DNA from: Varroa destructor
Taxonomy: Eukaryota > Arthropoda > Arachnida > Mesostigmata > Varroidae
Reading direction: 5' to 3'
DNA: 64,000 nt
NCBI RefSeq assembly: GCF_002443255.2
Contig: NW_019211455.1
Span: forward strand, 59,706,764 to 59,770,763
Below are positions 1-11,445 of this stretch, in pieces; within the stretch, counting starts at the first letter, position 1; each line of letters starts with the position of its first letter. Below the pieces are notes generated by a model. It was given only the letters and a program-made list of their open reading frames with translations. It did not search any database and was not told the DNA's origin. The position numbers and the translations under genes are program-made.

Positions 1-94
1 ATGAAGTGGTAACCAGTGCTTGCCATTTCCTTAATGATGCCAACCTATTAATTTTTTTTATCAGTGTGTCATGCAGAAAGGGGACCACGATCAA

Positions 95-160
95 ACTGAA
101 GCTGCTTCAGGTCCTCACCGAAACTTGCGCAGAGCAAGCTTGCGTTGCGGAATATTTGCA
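95..160 (-). repeat. Short dispersed repeat, copy 1
   Basis: Read on the minus strand, this segment closely resembles the one at about 9462-9510. Both share the order CCGCAAYGCAA, then TGCTCT, then GCRRGTTTCGG, about 75% identical over 45 bases by eye. Both copies are also open in matching frames, giving FRNASLLCASFGEDLK here and LRNATLLSAGFGRGLK in the second copy, so the repeat may come from a coding part of an unidentified mobile element. A weaker partial match (TTCGCAATGCAACC) lies at about 10303-10316 on the minus strand. Neither ends nor terminal repeats are visible. Confidence 0.4.
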
Positions 161-275
161 TTCGATTTCGAATATTATGTGTTATGTTTCCTGTAATCAG
201 ATGCTGGTTATACAGTCTGCTGCATCAGTTGAATATGGACCAATAATGCCTGCGCCTTTTACTGACGAAGACTAA

Positions 276-1650
276 TTAATTGTCGCCAATCTTTTTGATG
301 TTCATTATTAAAAGTTGTACGTAGACAATGTCCACTAAGCGAGTCACTCGTTTACGCTTTTATACAGCGCTTTCGTCAGCATATTATTGAATATATATGT
401 GCATTATAGCCGACAATGATCTGGATTGGTGGCTATTAATAAGAGTGCATCATACAAATAGGATACTACGGCGAGGTGGTCTTAAGATGAAGAAAATGTG
501 CGAGCCTTGAAAACCTTGTGGGTTTCCTGTAATTTGCAGCTATTTTTTCATAAACATGCGTGGAGAAGACTTAAGTACTCTATCTGATGCCATACATGAT
601 TGGTCGATTACAATTCAGTAAAGAGGGGGAGAGATACCAAGTGTTGTATCATGCTGAATAGGGTTATGTTGTAAAGAAGCTACAACAGATATTTGGCAAC
701 AGTCGTCGTTGCTTACTAGTTCTTTCCACGACGGTTCTGTTATGTGTAATTTACGATTTTGAGTGCATAATCAGTACAACCTTTGGTGCACATTAATACA
801 TCTCTTGATGTAACTAGCTTTAGAACTAACATTTGGGCAATAAAGTTCATCAAAGGTTTGTAAAACTTCACTCTAATCGTAAGCTGTGTTTGATATGTCA
901 AAGAGTTATTTTGCTTTATCTTAGATAAGGTGCTATCGTTAACAAAGCACAATATTTTATATCATATATAGTAATCACCTTATGAACTCGCGCACAGCGC
1001 TTATAGGGCACAGCGTCAAGTGTTCCAATTAAGTTTGCCCTCATACTAATTGTGGGGCATAGACGTCGCAATTTTTTTATAAAGTCGTTTCACCCAAATG
1101 CATAGTATATATGACATCACGTATATTAAGTTATGTAATATGACGAACTGGTACTATTCAATATACAAGAAACTGAAGCCGTTTGCTATGGATTTTTAAA
1201 ATGTTTTTTGTATTATTTTACGTAACAACGCCTTTCTATCTTCAACTGACTTGTACCTGCCCTTTTTAATTAACTCTTTGTGAGCAGTTTTACTTTGCAT
1301 CGAGTTTCACATCACGTCAGACTATCCACATCTAATTTTATGTCTTTCACTGAATAAAATTTCAAGCGTCAAAAATTGGTAACTGTTATAAAACTATAGC
1401 CTCTGCAAGTAATAAATAAGAAGATTCCTTTTTATGATCAGCTGAAGATCACCTAGATACACTAAAAAAATTATTAAGATACTTAGGGAATAAACTATTT
1501 GGGCTATTTATAAATATTAATATTTAAATGTACCATCATCCTTTATTTGCACATTGACAAGGCAACTTGTCTTTAAATAATGTAAACATTTTAAAATAAA
1601 ATCAAAATAGTTGATAGAAATAAAAATGCAATACATAGCACAAAACGACT
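276..1650. other. No gene recognised
   Basis: AT-rich sequence with only short frames on both strands. I see no homology motif, splice-site pair, tRNA or tandem array. Part of it could be the degraded 5' portion (gag or protease) of the Ty3 element that follows, but no motif supports that. Confidence 0.3.
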
Positions 1651-1653
1651 AAG

Positions 1654-3245
1654 TTGCTCCTCCCTGCGCCACGCTATTCAAAAAAGGCGTCCTTGAACGT
1701 AAGCGTGCGTAACATTGTCCACAGGGAGCTCTGCAGCGCGCACAAGTGCAACTTTAGTTTAACTTATGTCACACACAACGTACGGTTTAGCCAACTACCA
1801 CATGTCAGTTCTTGCTTTGGGCTTCATTATGTTTCGTACATTAAAGTGCCAGTCACAAAGAATTTTGGGTATACTTTAGCCATCCGTTTCTCCCGTTGTC
1901 GGATGAATTTCAGGTAGACGGGTGTTTTTGATAGGCCAGATTGTCGGTGGAGATCCTCAACAAATAGCGGCGTATCCGGACAAATGCATGTAGCAGTTAT
2001 GGCAGGATATATGCAGACTTAGTGTTTTTTCGGGAGAAGCAGACTTCACCAGGTCTAGGGTACGCATTTTGGCTATGTTAAAATTCTCTCCGATGAGTTT
2101 GGTGCTGCATTACGCTATCGCTTCGCGCTCAGTATCGAAGAGACGTATTGCCGTACTCAGGAACAAGTACGATGGCTCTTCTTATGACGGCGTTTGCTAC
2201 GCATTTTGTTACGTGGTAGGTAAATTTTGTAGTACGATGGGGTTAAGCCTCGATAGCAAAAACGCTTTACGTATTCCAGAAGCAAAAAATATAACCGGAG
2301 AGTGTTATTTCTTGCTACAAGCTTTTCAAAGCTTTGTGATATCAATTTTGCCCGAGTTGAGTTCTAGGCTGGCATCATTTATGTACTATAGAAGACGGGC
2401 CAATGTCTGCTGAACCTCGAAGCGACGTGTTCCTTAGATTGCTATATTACTACTTAAAGTAAAACATTTGCTGCCATAAGCTCTTGTCTACTGATTAGGT
2501 ATAGGAGATCATTTAAGATGATTAAGGAAAGTGAGAAGCTGATGTTGTTACCCTGAAAGACCCTATCGCCTGTTGTAAGGGGTCCGGTTCCACACGCCAT
2601 TTTGTGTAATAATAGGGTTCTCCTACACAGGCGAAGCGATGAGTTGGATGAGCTTATACGGAATACTTGCTTTGGCAAGCTTAAACAAAATCTGATCCTT
2701 CGGTGTTTTGACCAATGCGGCTTCGTACGGTATCCTCCCGTCAAATAAATAGACGTTGAAAAAAGCAGTGCAACATGACTGGCATCACCGCCTTCTGTGT
2801 TCCGCCTCGACTTAATCTAGACCAGCCGTTTTAGCTGCTGGGGCGGTGTTACTACCTCACCGACAGTGATATCGGCGGCTATTGCAGTTTCTATTATCTG
2901 TCTGTTCGTTCCATACCGCATTACACGAGAGTGGCTCTTTCGGCACGGTATTCCTGGATGCGTACATCTGTCGCACATGAGCATTCAAGATATCTCATAT
3001 AATGAGGCACGGAGCAAATCTAGACATAAACGTGCCTATAGAAACTCAACTTTGACTACATATTTGTGTTTTCTTAACATTTTTGGTTTCCTATAGCCGA
3101 CTGTGAATGCTGGGTTCACAAATATACGGTGAGAGTTATGTTAGACCATTGTATTGACCGTTCCAATCTACGGTGTCTGTATCTTAAGGCTATTTCCGAG
3201 CTTGTTTTGTTTGATATTTGAGAACAGCGGTGCGAGTTTAACTAC
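1654..3245 (+). mobile_element. Ty3/gypsy pol fossil (reverse transcriptase and integrase)
   Basis: Decayed polyprotein of an LTR retrotransposon, readable in pieces over several frames. The reverse transcriptase palm lies at about 1780-1990: IKVPVTKNF aligns with the family's L-Q-I-P-V-T-E motif, and the catalytic Y-x-D-D box reads YPDK at 1973-1984, so one aspartate is lost. The thumb is the open stretch 2069-2413, with IPEAKNI (about 2273) and FQSFVISILPELSSRLA (2324-2374) matching the conserved FLG..YYRRFIPNLS..A stretch. A possible RNase H start (ILALASLNKI, then LTNAAS for the usual TDAS) is at 2660-2740. The integrase core lies at 2830-3100: REWLFRHGIP (2926-2955) is typical, but the following HSDQG box reads HLSHM. 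The tail at 3160-3245 resembles the V..DLG.SPAELVYGT.LRLP stretch. The distance between thumb and integrase is too short, so a deletion removed most of RNase H and the zinc region. No LTRs were found. Clearly non-functional. Confidence 0.8.
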
Positions 3246-3249
3246 AATT

Positions 3250-4000
3250 GAACTATGCCAAACCCCAATACTATTCAAAAACAACAAACATAAAAGCAAA
3301 AACAATAAAAAAGACACTTTACATCAAATTTAGGCTGAACGTCGCAATCGAGAGAGGTAAATCCAAGGACGTATTACTTTTACTCTGTTGGCTGAAATAT
3401 CCCGGTTTTTAAGCGTCGATTGTCTAATGCAGAAAATTTTCTTACTCGGTTAAACAAGCTTTTGAGCGCGCGAGGAGCGGGCGAATTCAAAAATCCTATG
3501 CAAGTTTTTGCACTTCTGTATATTGTAAAACAGGCGAGTGATGGTGTGGATATAATTTAAAGAATTGAAATCCTGGCTGGCAAGGGATGCTGCACAGAAT
3601 AAAAAATAAAGCCGGTGTAGCACTGATCATGTAAATCAAATGAATGATTATTATTTTGTAATTGAACTATGAAGGGTAAAGAAGTTCGATCTCTCAATTC
3701 TAACAGTAAATTAAGAAATATGATTCTGCAATAATGTGCCTTTACGAAATCTAAATTTCGTATGGCCCAACGAACCCTATATGGATGTCTTTCGCCTGCC
3801 GCGCCTGGTAGGATCAAAATAACACACATTTGTGACGAAATACGAAATCTACTTGGGTGTGTGTGGACTAGGCTTTTAGAAGTTCTATACGGATGCCAGA
3901 ACTTTTCCCCGTGCGCTACTTAAGGCGGTACATACATGCATTTTGTTATGACCATTATGTAGACTGTACCACACCTTAAAGGATTTTACGGCGCTATTAT
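3250..4000. other. No gene recognised
   Basis: AT-rich. There is a 90-codon minus-strand frame at 3557-3829, but its translation shows no domain I know and frames of this length are expected by chance at this composition. Confidence 0.3.
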
Positions 4001-4396
4001 TTTGGGATACTTAATGCGCGGCATACTGATTGGGGCAGGCTTTAAACGCTATCCTCGAAAGTTTTGCGCCAATAAGAGAGAGCCAACTATGTTTAGTGAC
4101 GCATGCGTTCAGTGGGTACGCAAGACTTTACCTATATCGGAGGTACGCGTAGTCGTTTGATTCTTTGGCAGAATAACGCCCGCACGAGGGCGAACCGTCA
4201 ACGAATTCAGGCTTGGCACAATGGAAACCAGAACTTTTCACTGCTTACTCGGAATGAGCACAAACTTTCTGGGCGCCTTGTTAAAAGTGATCAGGCCCAT
4301 TCGTCTCAGAACACCCTAGATTACGGCGAGTTTCCTGAGGCTTTCGTCTTCTCACTTGTGCCAATTGAGATTAACTCTGGAGAACTTTTCAGGTAG
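4000..4396 (+). pseudogene. Coding-like remnant, possibly retrotransposon gag
   Basis: GC-richer than its surroundings, with a 97-codon open stretch at 4103-4396 and a second overlapping frame upstream reading KFCANKREPTMFSDACVQW. The latter loosely resembles the R.K.EPGESV..Y...LRKLA segment of Ty3-type capsid proteins. No zinc knuckle follows. It lies downstream of, and in the same direction as, the pol fossil at 1.65-3.25 kb, the wrong order for one element, so it would belong to a different copy. It could equally be a chance open frame. Confidence 0.2.
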
Positions 4397-4399
4397 TAT

Positions 4400-6815
4400 A
4401 TTGCAATGTGTATTTTATAATACGTATACTATAACATATGCTCTACAATCGCGCATACTTTGTAGCTGTGTTAATTTATGATAGATTGAGTTTATCCGCG
4501 TCTTTTAAAAATGGTTAAAAAATTGAGTTTGAAGTAATCAATCCACTAAAGGCAAATGTTTGAAACCTCCGATTAATTGCAAGCTTGGCCTAATCACTGA
4601 AGCTCTGTATATGTACTTGTGCCGAAAATCGTTTATCCACTATGAACATTGCTTGAAATCGAACCTTTATTAGGAAACACACCAATGTATTTTCGTTCTA
4701 CTAATGTACCTGTAGGCGAACACATGAATTAGTAAAACAAAAATCTTGCGCTAAAAACTTCATCAGCAACTAAAATAGCACAATGAATTGTTGATATACA
4801 TATAATGGCAATATCTGTGTTTAACAATAAATATAAAAAACTCGAATATGTTTATTTGGTATCATTAAGTTTGTTTTTGAATGTCGGCATTTTAAACATG
4901 CTTTGCGTCTAAGTTTTACGTGACATAGCCTGGTGAGGAACAGTTGCGTTTTTATTGTACATAGATAATTATTCATTTTGACATTGTCGCAGGAAGGCTT
5001 AACCAAATTTAAAGAGATGGCGGCTTATAATATTAACAGGTAAAAATGAAAGAAACGATAGGTATCGCAAACATTTTTAAAAAGCTATATCTTGGTTTTT
5101 TCTACTTGGGACGGACTACCCGATGAGTAGCGAAAGAGGAAGCTGGAGTAAGGCGTGTGGTAAGAAAGCATGTTCAAGTAAGTTAAGGTTCAGAATAAGA
5201 ACAAGGTAGGAAGTGATGGCAGCAAACGCTTATAAATTCTAGTATTGCACTTAATCTTAGAGGGTGTACATCCAGCAATTTTTCTATTCCATTAAAATTG
5301 AACTCCATTCTTAATTACTAATATATTCGCCATCAGACTCCCTTTTTGGTCTCTTGACACGCCTTTTTTTTATAATAATGGCCACTATCCAGAAATTTAT
5401 TATAATGGATATATTAATATACAATTTAGAATTTCTAAGGCTTAAAACTAACATTTTTATTTGGCTTTAGGACCAGCGTACCATTGCAAACAGTGGCATT
5501 TTTGTAACCTACTATTGTTATTATAATCCTTAGGGTCATCAATCATGGTATGAACTGATCATACGAGGCTTCATTAGATTTGAATGAAAACTAAGCCCAC
5601 AACGAGATATCAGCGCCCTTGTAATGCTGCAGGTGATTACACCTTGTCACACTAAAAGTATCTACAGCTCCAAAAACATCATATCAAAATGCATTCATCT
5701 TTAGTCTTTCCCTACCTGGCATATACACTAAATTGAAGAAATATCGCTCAAAAGCTTTAGCGGAGACCTGGAAATTGAGATTTAGGAACTAAGAGCTCTC
5801 GGAATTTCGGGATTTTGCAAATTAAGAATTAACATGTTTAGCCACTCAACCAATTTTTTGAAGTATGCTGCTATACGAATTTATGTTTAACACAACTTAT
5901 CTGAATTGCAAATGTTTGATTCTTTGCATAAAGTTACATAAAGCTCTTATAACGCCAAAATTCACCTACTGCTATGGCATACAAATATACTTTGACGATC
6001 ACCGAATAGTAACAAGTTTTTTGAAGTGGTTGCCAACGAAATTAGCTATAACTCAAGTAGTCTCGCCCAGTCTCAACTTAGAATCAAAGGGTGCTACTCC
6101 AAAGTGTGATTTCAAGTGTAAATTTATTCATATGGATAACTCGTTATTTAAAGCTTCACTCAATTTCATTATTCAAATTTTGCTGCACCTATAAACGTAA
6201 ACTTTACCTCTCGCCGTACATGAGAGGCCAGCCTGAAACCTCAGGTTTCCTAAATATCATCACTTTAACTGCCTGATCTATTTACTTCACCATAAACCTA
6301 TTTAACTAATTACGAAGTATTTTGGTGGAACCAGAATACAACCTTCTATAGAAAAAATGTAAAAAAGTGAAAATTGTATTTTGAAACCTAAATTCTTATG
6401 CATGTGGTAAAGTTCGTAGAAAGGCCACAGAATCTTTAGTAGTTTTTAACAATGGTCTAACAAATCGTCAAAAAATGACAAGCTTGCCAAAATTAACATT
6501 ATGTTCTGTGACCATAGGAAACTTCTCGGGAAAAATCGCGCGCGCAATAGAAACTTTACCGGCCCACAAAAAATCGCTTAAAGCAAAGAAACGAAGGCAT
6601 AGACATTTACTGGTAAATTATGTATATATATATAAATATATATCGAAAAAATATTGACTCCTTTTCTAGCTAGGTCGTCGCCACTTCACGTATCTCAGGT
6701 AATATGAACGGTATCGTGTCGGAGTTGATGCCATTTAAAAGTTGCGGTTCGCCAGCGGTAGATGGGCTAAAATTGTTCAATTTTTTTAATTTAGATTTTA
6801 GATATAACGTCTTGA
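4400..6815. other. No gene recognised; AT-rich with one TA-rich microsatellite
   Basis: Mostly AT-rich sequence without motifs. An imperfect TA-rich tract lies at about 6621-6643. The 109-codon plus frame at 5865-6194 has no recognisable domain and a composition typical of translated AT-rich DNA. Confidence 0.3.
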
Positions 6816-6817
6816 AT

Positions 6818-7778
6818 ATGAGTGAAATTTCTGCAGAAATTAGCTTTATTTTACAGCTGCATTACAATAAGCGCACAAATGCCGTTCAGCTCTATACAAG
6901 AAATTGTGCTGTTCTTAGTTAAGATGCTTTATCGAATAAAATGGCCCAATGATAGTTCTTTCTGAGAACTTCGATGTAAATGGTGTTCCTCGTAGTGGTT
7001 GACAAATAGTGGTTGACAAATTACGAAAAGAGTTGATGAAATTATTGCAAAAGTTAAACCGACGCGTGATATAATTAGGAAACTTAATATTTAGTTTTAA
7101 GTCATTTGAAAGAAGTCAGTTACAAAAAAAGTTTGAATTGAGGAAAACAACTTTATTTGATCGTAGTTCTATCTGTGAAACTCTGCAAAAAAGCCACGAA
7201 GTGGAACCATTTCTAGAATGGTTGACCACGGGTAATCAGACCTAAGCGAAACACCTACGCATTAATATGCAAATAGAAAATAAGGAAATATGCATCACAA
7301 TCTAAAATGATGTCAAAGAAAGTAATGCTGTGTATTTGGTGGGATTAAGAAAAAACCATGCATTATGAGTTGGTGCCGCCTGGAAAACGATTGTTTTGGA
7401 CCTCTACTACTAACTAACAAGATTAAAATGACCCATTGAAATCGACTGGAACTGGTGGACAGAAAAGGCGTTCTCTTTCAATATTGCAATGCCAGATCAC
7501 ATCTATCTTTAGCTATCTGGCAAAAATTAAGAGAAATTAGATAGAAGATATGAATGCGTCCGCCATACGGCCTGCACGTTGCACCATTTTGTTATTACCC
7601 ACTCCGGTCTTTACAGAACTTCTTTAATGGTATTAATTTGGTTTGAATGGACATTTGTTAAGATTACTTGCCACAATTTTTTGCACAGAAATCACAGAAG
7701 CTATTCAGTGACGTCATAATCGTGTTACAGAGAAGTTGGTAAACCGTTATCAATCAAAATGGAGTACAGCTCGTTTAG
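6818..7778 (+). mobile_element. Near full-length mariner transposase fossil
   Basis: Cut-and-paste DNA transposase of the Tc1/mariner superfamily, mauritiana/SETMAR-like type, about 960 bp against roughly 1035 bp for an intact gene. In order: N-terminal helix-turn-helix (RTNAVQLYTRNCAVLS, about 6870), the linker VNGVPRSG (about 6976), VDEIIAKVKPTRDI (about 7033), SICETLQKSHEVEPFLEWL, then VMLCIWWD and MHYELVPPGK (about 7325-7388), RKGVLFQYCNARSHLSL (about 7461-7511), and a C-terminus ending NQNGVQLV-stop at 7752-7778. The first catalytic Asp (TGDEKW in the family) reads N at 7234-7236. The second (HHDNARPH) reads C at 7485-7487. The PYSPDLAPSD box reads PYGLHVAPFC. Several frame changes and stops are present. 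A 14-base tandem duplication at 6993-7020 falls in the linker. Inactive. Terminal repeats were not securely identified. Confidence 0.85.
6993..7020. repeat. 14-bp perfect tandem duplication
   Basis: The unit tagtggttgacaaa occurs twice head to tail (6993-7006 and 7007-7020). It sits inside the mariner linker coding region directly after the PRSG codons and introduces an in-frame TGA and extra residues, so it is probably one of the events that broke the gene, or arose after it died. Confidence 0.9.
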
Positions 7779-7929
7779 TAATATCACATTGAAATATAAA
7801 TAATATTTGTTGTAATTGTGAGTTGACTGTCAGTACTTTTTCAACATTTTTTGTATACATCCGATATCGTGAAAGCCAAACAGCTTCCTACGGATGGTGC
7901 TAAACCAAAAGATCTTCATTCCTTTGTTA

Positions 7930-8045
7930 TCTTTGCCGTTTACTATGATTAGACTGTTCCAATCTTCCATTTAACGAACAAATTTTTATTGCAGAAGTCA
8001 ATCGTAAAGATTACCGTTGGCTTGCCCAAGGTGCAAAGAACATCT
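7930..8045 (+). mobile_element. Mariner-like transposase fragment (first catalytic region)
   Basis: One frame reads LPFNEQIFIAEVNRKDYRW followed by LAQGAKNIYIV. This fits the D-E-K-I-F-T-V-(x)-N-R-R-N-D-R-W-L-A-(x)5-VPIV segment around the first catalytic Asp of a mariner lineage with longer D-D spacing, the same type as the copy at 15.4 kb. The catalytic Asp position reads N. The match fades after about 8045, and the sequence up to 8330 shows no other transposase motif. It starts about 150 bases after the stop of the other mariner, in the same orientation, so a nested or adjacent insertion is likely. Confidence 0.45.
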
Positions 8046-8335
8046 ATATCGTAAAACTGATCCCCTAAGGTTAAGGTAATCAACTTCCAACTCGATCGCT
8101 ACAAATCTGTGGATTGTTTTTAATGCATTATATATCCTGAAAATGTTAGAGGTGCACAGGTGTTGGCATTGAGTAATTGAGAAATGGTTTCTTAGTTCCA
8201 AGCGCTACCTTCTGAAGCCAAAATTTGGCTCAGTTAGAGAGTAACATTTTTCATTGAGTTGTATACTTACAACAGGCGTTCACAAACGGATCAGGTATAT
8301 GCCAAAGTAAATATAGTAATCATCCTTTTAAAAAA

Positions 8336-9230
8336 TTATATTTATAGGATTCAATATGCACAAGAAATATGCCTTTTGTGATATTTGGGAGCAGCTAAAG
8401 AGCAGGCACAGGAGATACTCTGATCTATGAAAAATGCCCTTAGGCAGAAAGACGGGCCTGCTGCTTCTGGGTTCCTGTCTATCCATGTACTTTGGTCTGA
8501 AAAGTGTTTCCATCAGATGAAACGGCGTACCGGAAAAACCGAAGGAAGTTGCAGCAAAGACGGAGGCGGCGACAGTAGCGACGAAGCCGAAAAGACCTAT
8601 GGAGTCGTTGTTGCCTAAGGGGATGAGCTCCATTGACTCTGAATTGCAAGATCCTTCAGTTCAATGTTGGAAAAGTTGACTGACGCTTCAACGACCTTGG
8701 AAGACGTCAAATAAACTGTTTGAAGCGCTGAATCAGTCGTTGGTCTCTAATAGCCTTCAGGGGTTAACTGATGGGCTTTCACAAATTGTTTCTCGTTACA
8801 TAACGCGTGGCCTGCTTGCAGCCAAAGCTAGCTATCTGAATATTTCTAATTCATTGAATCAAACTTAACAAATCTATATAAGCTTGCGGTAGTTAGATTA
8901 CTATTATCAGAAATCCAATGCGATATTAATCTAAGGTGATTGCTTTACTCTTTAGTGAGGTACTTAGTAAACCAAAACTTGATGCTAGTTTTTAAAAAGC
9001 AACTCTGATCGATAGAAAGACATCTTTGAAATATCGTTGGCACGCTTGTGTTAGTTCATGAACGTTGCTTAGAATAGAAAAGTGCCTATTTACAATTGCT
9101 ATAGCTAATATTCTACACATGACTGCTCTCGAAAGGATCATGGATGCTTTGGGCCTATTTCAAGTGCTGTGTTATGGTCCAATATCATTTTGTATTCAGT
9201 AGCGTACGATAAAGATAAGTTATCGAATTA
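8336..9230 (+). pseudogene. Decayed coding region of unknown family
   Basis: About 0.9 kb in which plus-strand frames read like real protein but switch frame and contain stops. From about 8530 one frame gives a Lys/Ala/Pro/Thr-rich linker (PEKPKEVAAKTEAATVATK), then MESLLPKGMSSIDSELQ (about 8599). A second frame gives SMLEKLTDASTTLEDV (about 8661-8708), and the first frame returns with LFEALNQSLVSNSLQGLTDG (about 8717) and ends near SYLNIS (8847). A third gives NLYKLAVVRLLLSEIQCDI (about 8878), and further on ANILHMTALERIMDALGLF (about 9109-9165). The region is strongly helical with repeated leucines. A long multi-domain protein, possibly a mobile-element or viral-type polyprotein, would explain it, but no catalytic motif is visible and I do not assign a family. 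An AG acceptor-like site (tttatag) ends at 8347. Not functional as it stands. Confidence 0.5.
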
Positions 9231-9454
9231 CATCTTAATCATAATTACTACTATCATCGCTTATTCATGTTAGAAAAAATAATTTGCAAGCTTTCAACGT
9301 AAGTTGCTGAGCACCAAATAAAAAAGATAATACTTCTTTGTGTTATAATGAATTTTAACTTGCGACTGACTTTCGGTTCCTTTTTCTTGTATGTAAAATC
9401 TGAACCGTGAGGTATTAATATGAAAGCTATCCAGGTCACGGCATAACTGGGTCT

Positions 9455-9515
9455 ACTTCAATCCCCTCCCGAAACCCGCGGAGAGCAGGGTTGCATTGCG
9501 GAGCACCAGCTCCGA
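9455..9515 (-). repeat. Short dispersed repeat, copy 2
   Basis: Minus-strand relative of the segment at 95-160, with the same motif order. It is much GC-richer than the flanks. See copy 1 for the comparison. Confidence 0.4.
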
Positions 9516-9519
9516 TGAA

Positions 9520-11440
9520 GTACAAAACGCCATATTTTAATATTTTTTTAAATTAACCTTTCTTCTTAAACGTAAGTCTCTTAAACGTCTTCTCCGTAAA
9601 ATTGTATATTTTAAACGGTAGAGATCACTACGAAAAAAAACTCCTGTGACTTTGAGCGTCACTTAGAAAATTGAAACCTGATGATCATTATTTCCTAAAA
9701 ACTAGTACTGAAATAAGTGTCTTTTCTGCACGAGTAATGGTTTTTAGGGCAGCATGGCTGTATTAATCGTAACAACAAGAGTAATATAACGAAGGTAGCT
9801 AACACTCAAACGGCCCACGGATGCTCGCCTTTCCCTTCACTTAATAAATAAACCCTGCTAATATATCCGCCGTGTCTTTTTCCTTGGTGAATCATAACGA
9901 TGTTTGAAAACCCGCGAGTAGCAAAAGGTGAACTTGAGTTATCTTCAAAATATGTTCGATCGGCATGACTCAGCGAGCAGGTTGCTAGAACTACGAAGCC
10001 TCATGTGTACAGCGAACACCTTCAAGAAGGAACCCAGCGGTTAATTTTTTCTAAAACTTTATCAAGAACTACTATGGCGATGGAGAGTAGATGAAATGAA
10101 TATAACTTGCAGTCAAACCTGTAGAAGTAAAAGCGACTATAGATGAGAGGCAACACCTGAGAGGCAAAATTCGAGGGTACGAAGCGACAATGCAAAACAG
10201 TGATTTCCCGGGTGCGCACAACTTTGCAGATACTTTCCAATAGCAGATACTTTCCTTTCATAGGCTTCAAGATACTATCGCTGGTCAGAAATGGTAATGG
10301 GAAGGTTGCATTGCGAAAAGAACTATTGCTGGAATATTTTGTGTTTTTTGGACTGTAACTAAGATTTGTCAGCAGACCTTAAGCTCTGGCAAAGAGCAGC
10401 CTATTCATACGCAAAATAAATGATAATGGATATTAACTAATTTAAAATCATTAGGTGAAATTAAACAAACGAGAATGACTGCTCATAGTTTTAGTAAGTT
10501 ACATAACTACCTTAGTGTGTCTATAGTGAGCCTCCAGACACCTGTGAATGCTTTAATGGCGCGACTTTCCAAACAGTCCGTATAAGATAAATAAGATACC
10601 TTGCCTTCTTCGTACTCTACGCAGAAAGATTATAATATTATAAATATGTAGCAAAGTTCATGAACTTTTTGTCTCTGGTTTTTAAAGCATACATTACAAT
10701 GCCCTTAACATCTCTTTTGTGAAACATTTCAGTTTATTGAAAAAAACATTTTTGCACATACATTTGTAGGATTACAGTATGTAGCCTGTACAATACAACA
10801 ACAAAATATTATTGCATTTGGTAAAACCTACGTGTACAAGAGAAAGGCACCAACAAAACATTTGCTGTGCCTGACGCTTCTATTATTAAAATATACGAGC
10901 TCAGTGTTTATATTTGAATATTATTTTTTCTGCTAAGATTATCATGCAGCAAATTTTACACAGCAACGAACAGAGAGAACACTGCAGTGACCTCCGATGT
11001 TGCTTGGTTTCGTTGACACTACGCAGGTACCAGACACGAATTTTTTATGAAAGTGCCACTTACCATTAGCAATGGTCTATTCATAAAGCAGTTGCTGGAA
11101 TAACTAAGGTACCGCATTGGGCCGCCAGGGTACAATTGTGCATCATGAAAGAATATGGTTCATTTTTTGCATCAGTACATGCCTGGCAAGAGGGTGGCTC
11201 GATAATGTTCAATTCATTAGTCAATTATGTTCGAGACTTTGTCGAAAAGTAGACTGATATGTCGTGTATAATCCTAGTATCCCGTAATATCTGCACCGTT
11301 TGACTTATTATAAAGTGTTGTTCATCTGTAGGATCTGGTCACATATGTAATAATTTTATGAAATCCATTCGGTACACATAAATCGAAGCCAGTATATATT
11401 AGCTATTATATTTAATATATATATATATATATCATCCTGT
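9520..11440. other. No gene recognised; (AT)9 microsatellite at the end
   Basis: Mixed composition. GC-richer stretches at 9800-10300 and 10960-11330 contain open frames on both strands (for example 82 codons minus at 10022-10270) but no motif I can name. A pure (AT)9 tract lies at 11415-11432. Confidence 0.3.
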
Positions 11441-11445
11441 TATAT

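Noticed and set aside
2454..2744. 96-codon minus frame inside the Ty3 pol region
   Set aside because: Antisense to plus-strand retroelement motifs; treated as a shadow.
5110..5150. ccgatgagtagcgaaagagg, resembling a hammerhead ribozyme core
   Set aside because: The conserved CTGATGA is changed to CCGATGA, stem II would have about one base pair, and stems I and III cannot be formed from the flanks.
5865..6194. 109-codon plus frame
   Set aside because: No recognisable motif; residues follow AT-rich codons and a second frame overlaps it.
6660..7870. Possible mariner terminal repeats near 6670-6690 and 7843-7870
   Set aside because: A few matching bases only; the two candidates do not pair with each other convincingly.
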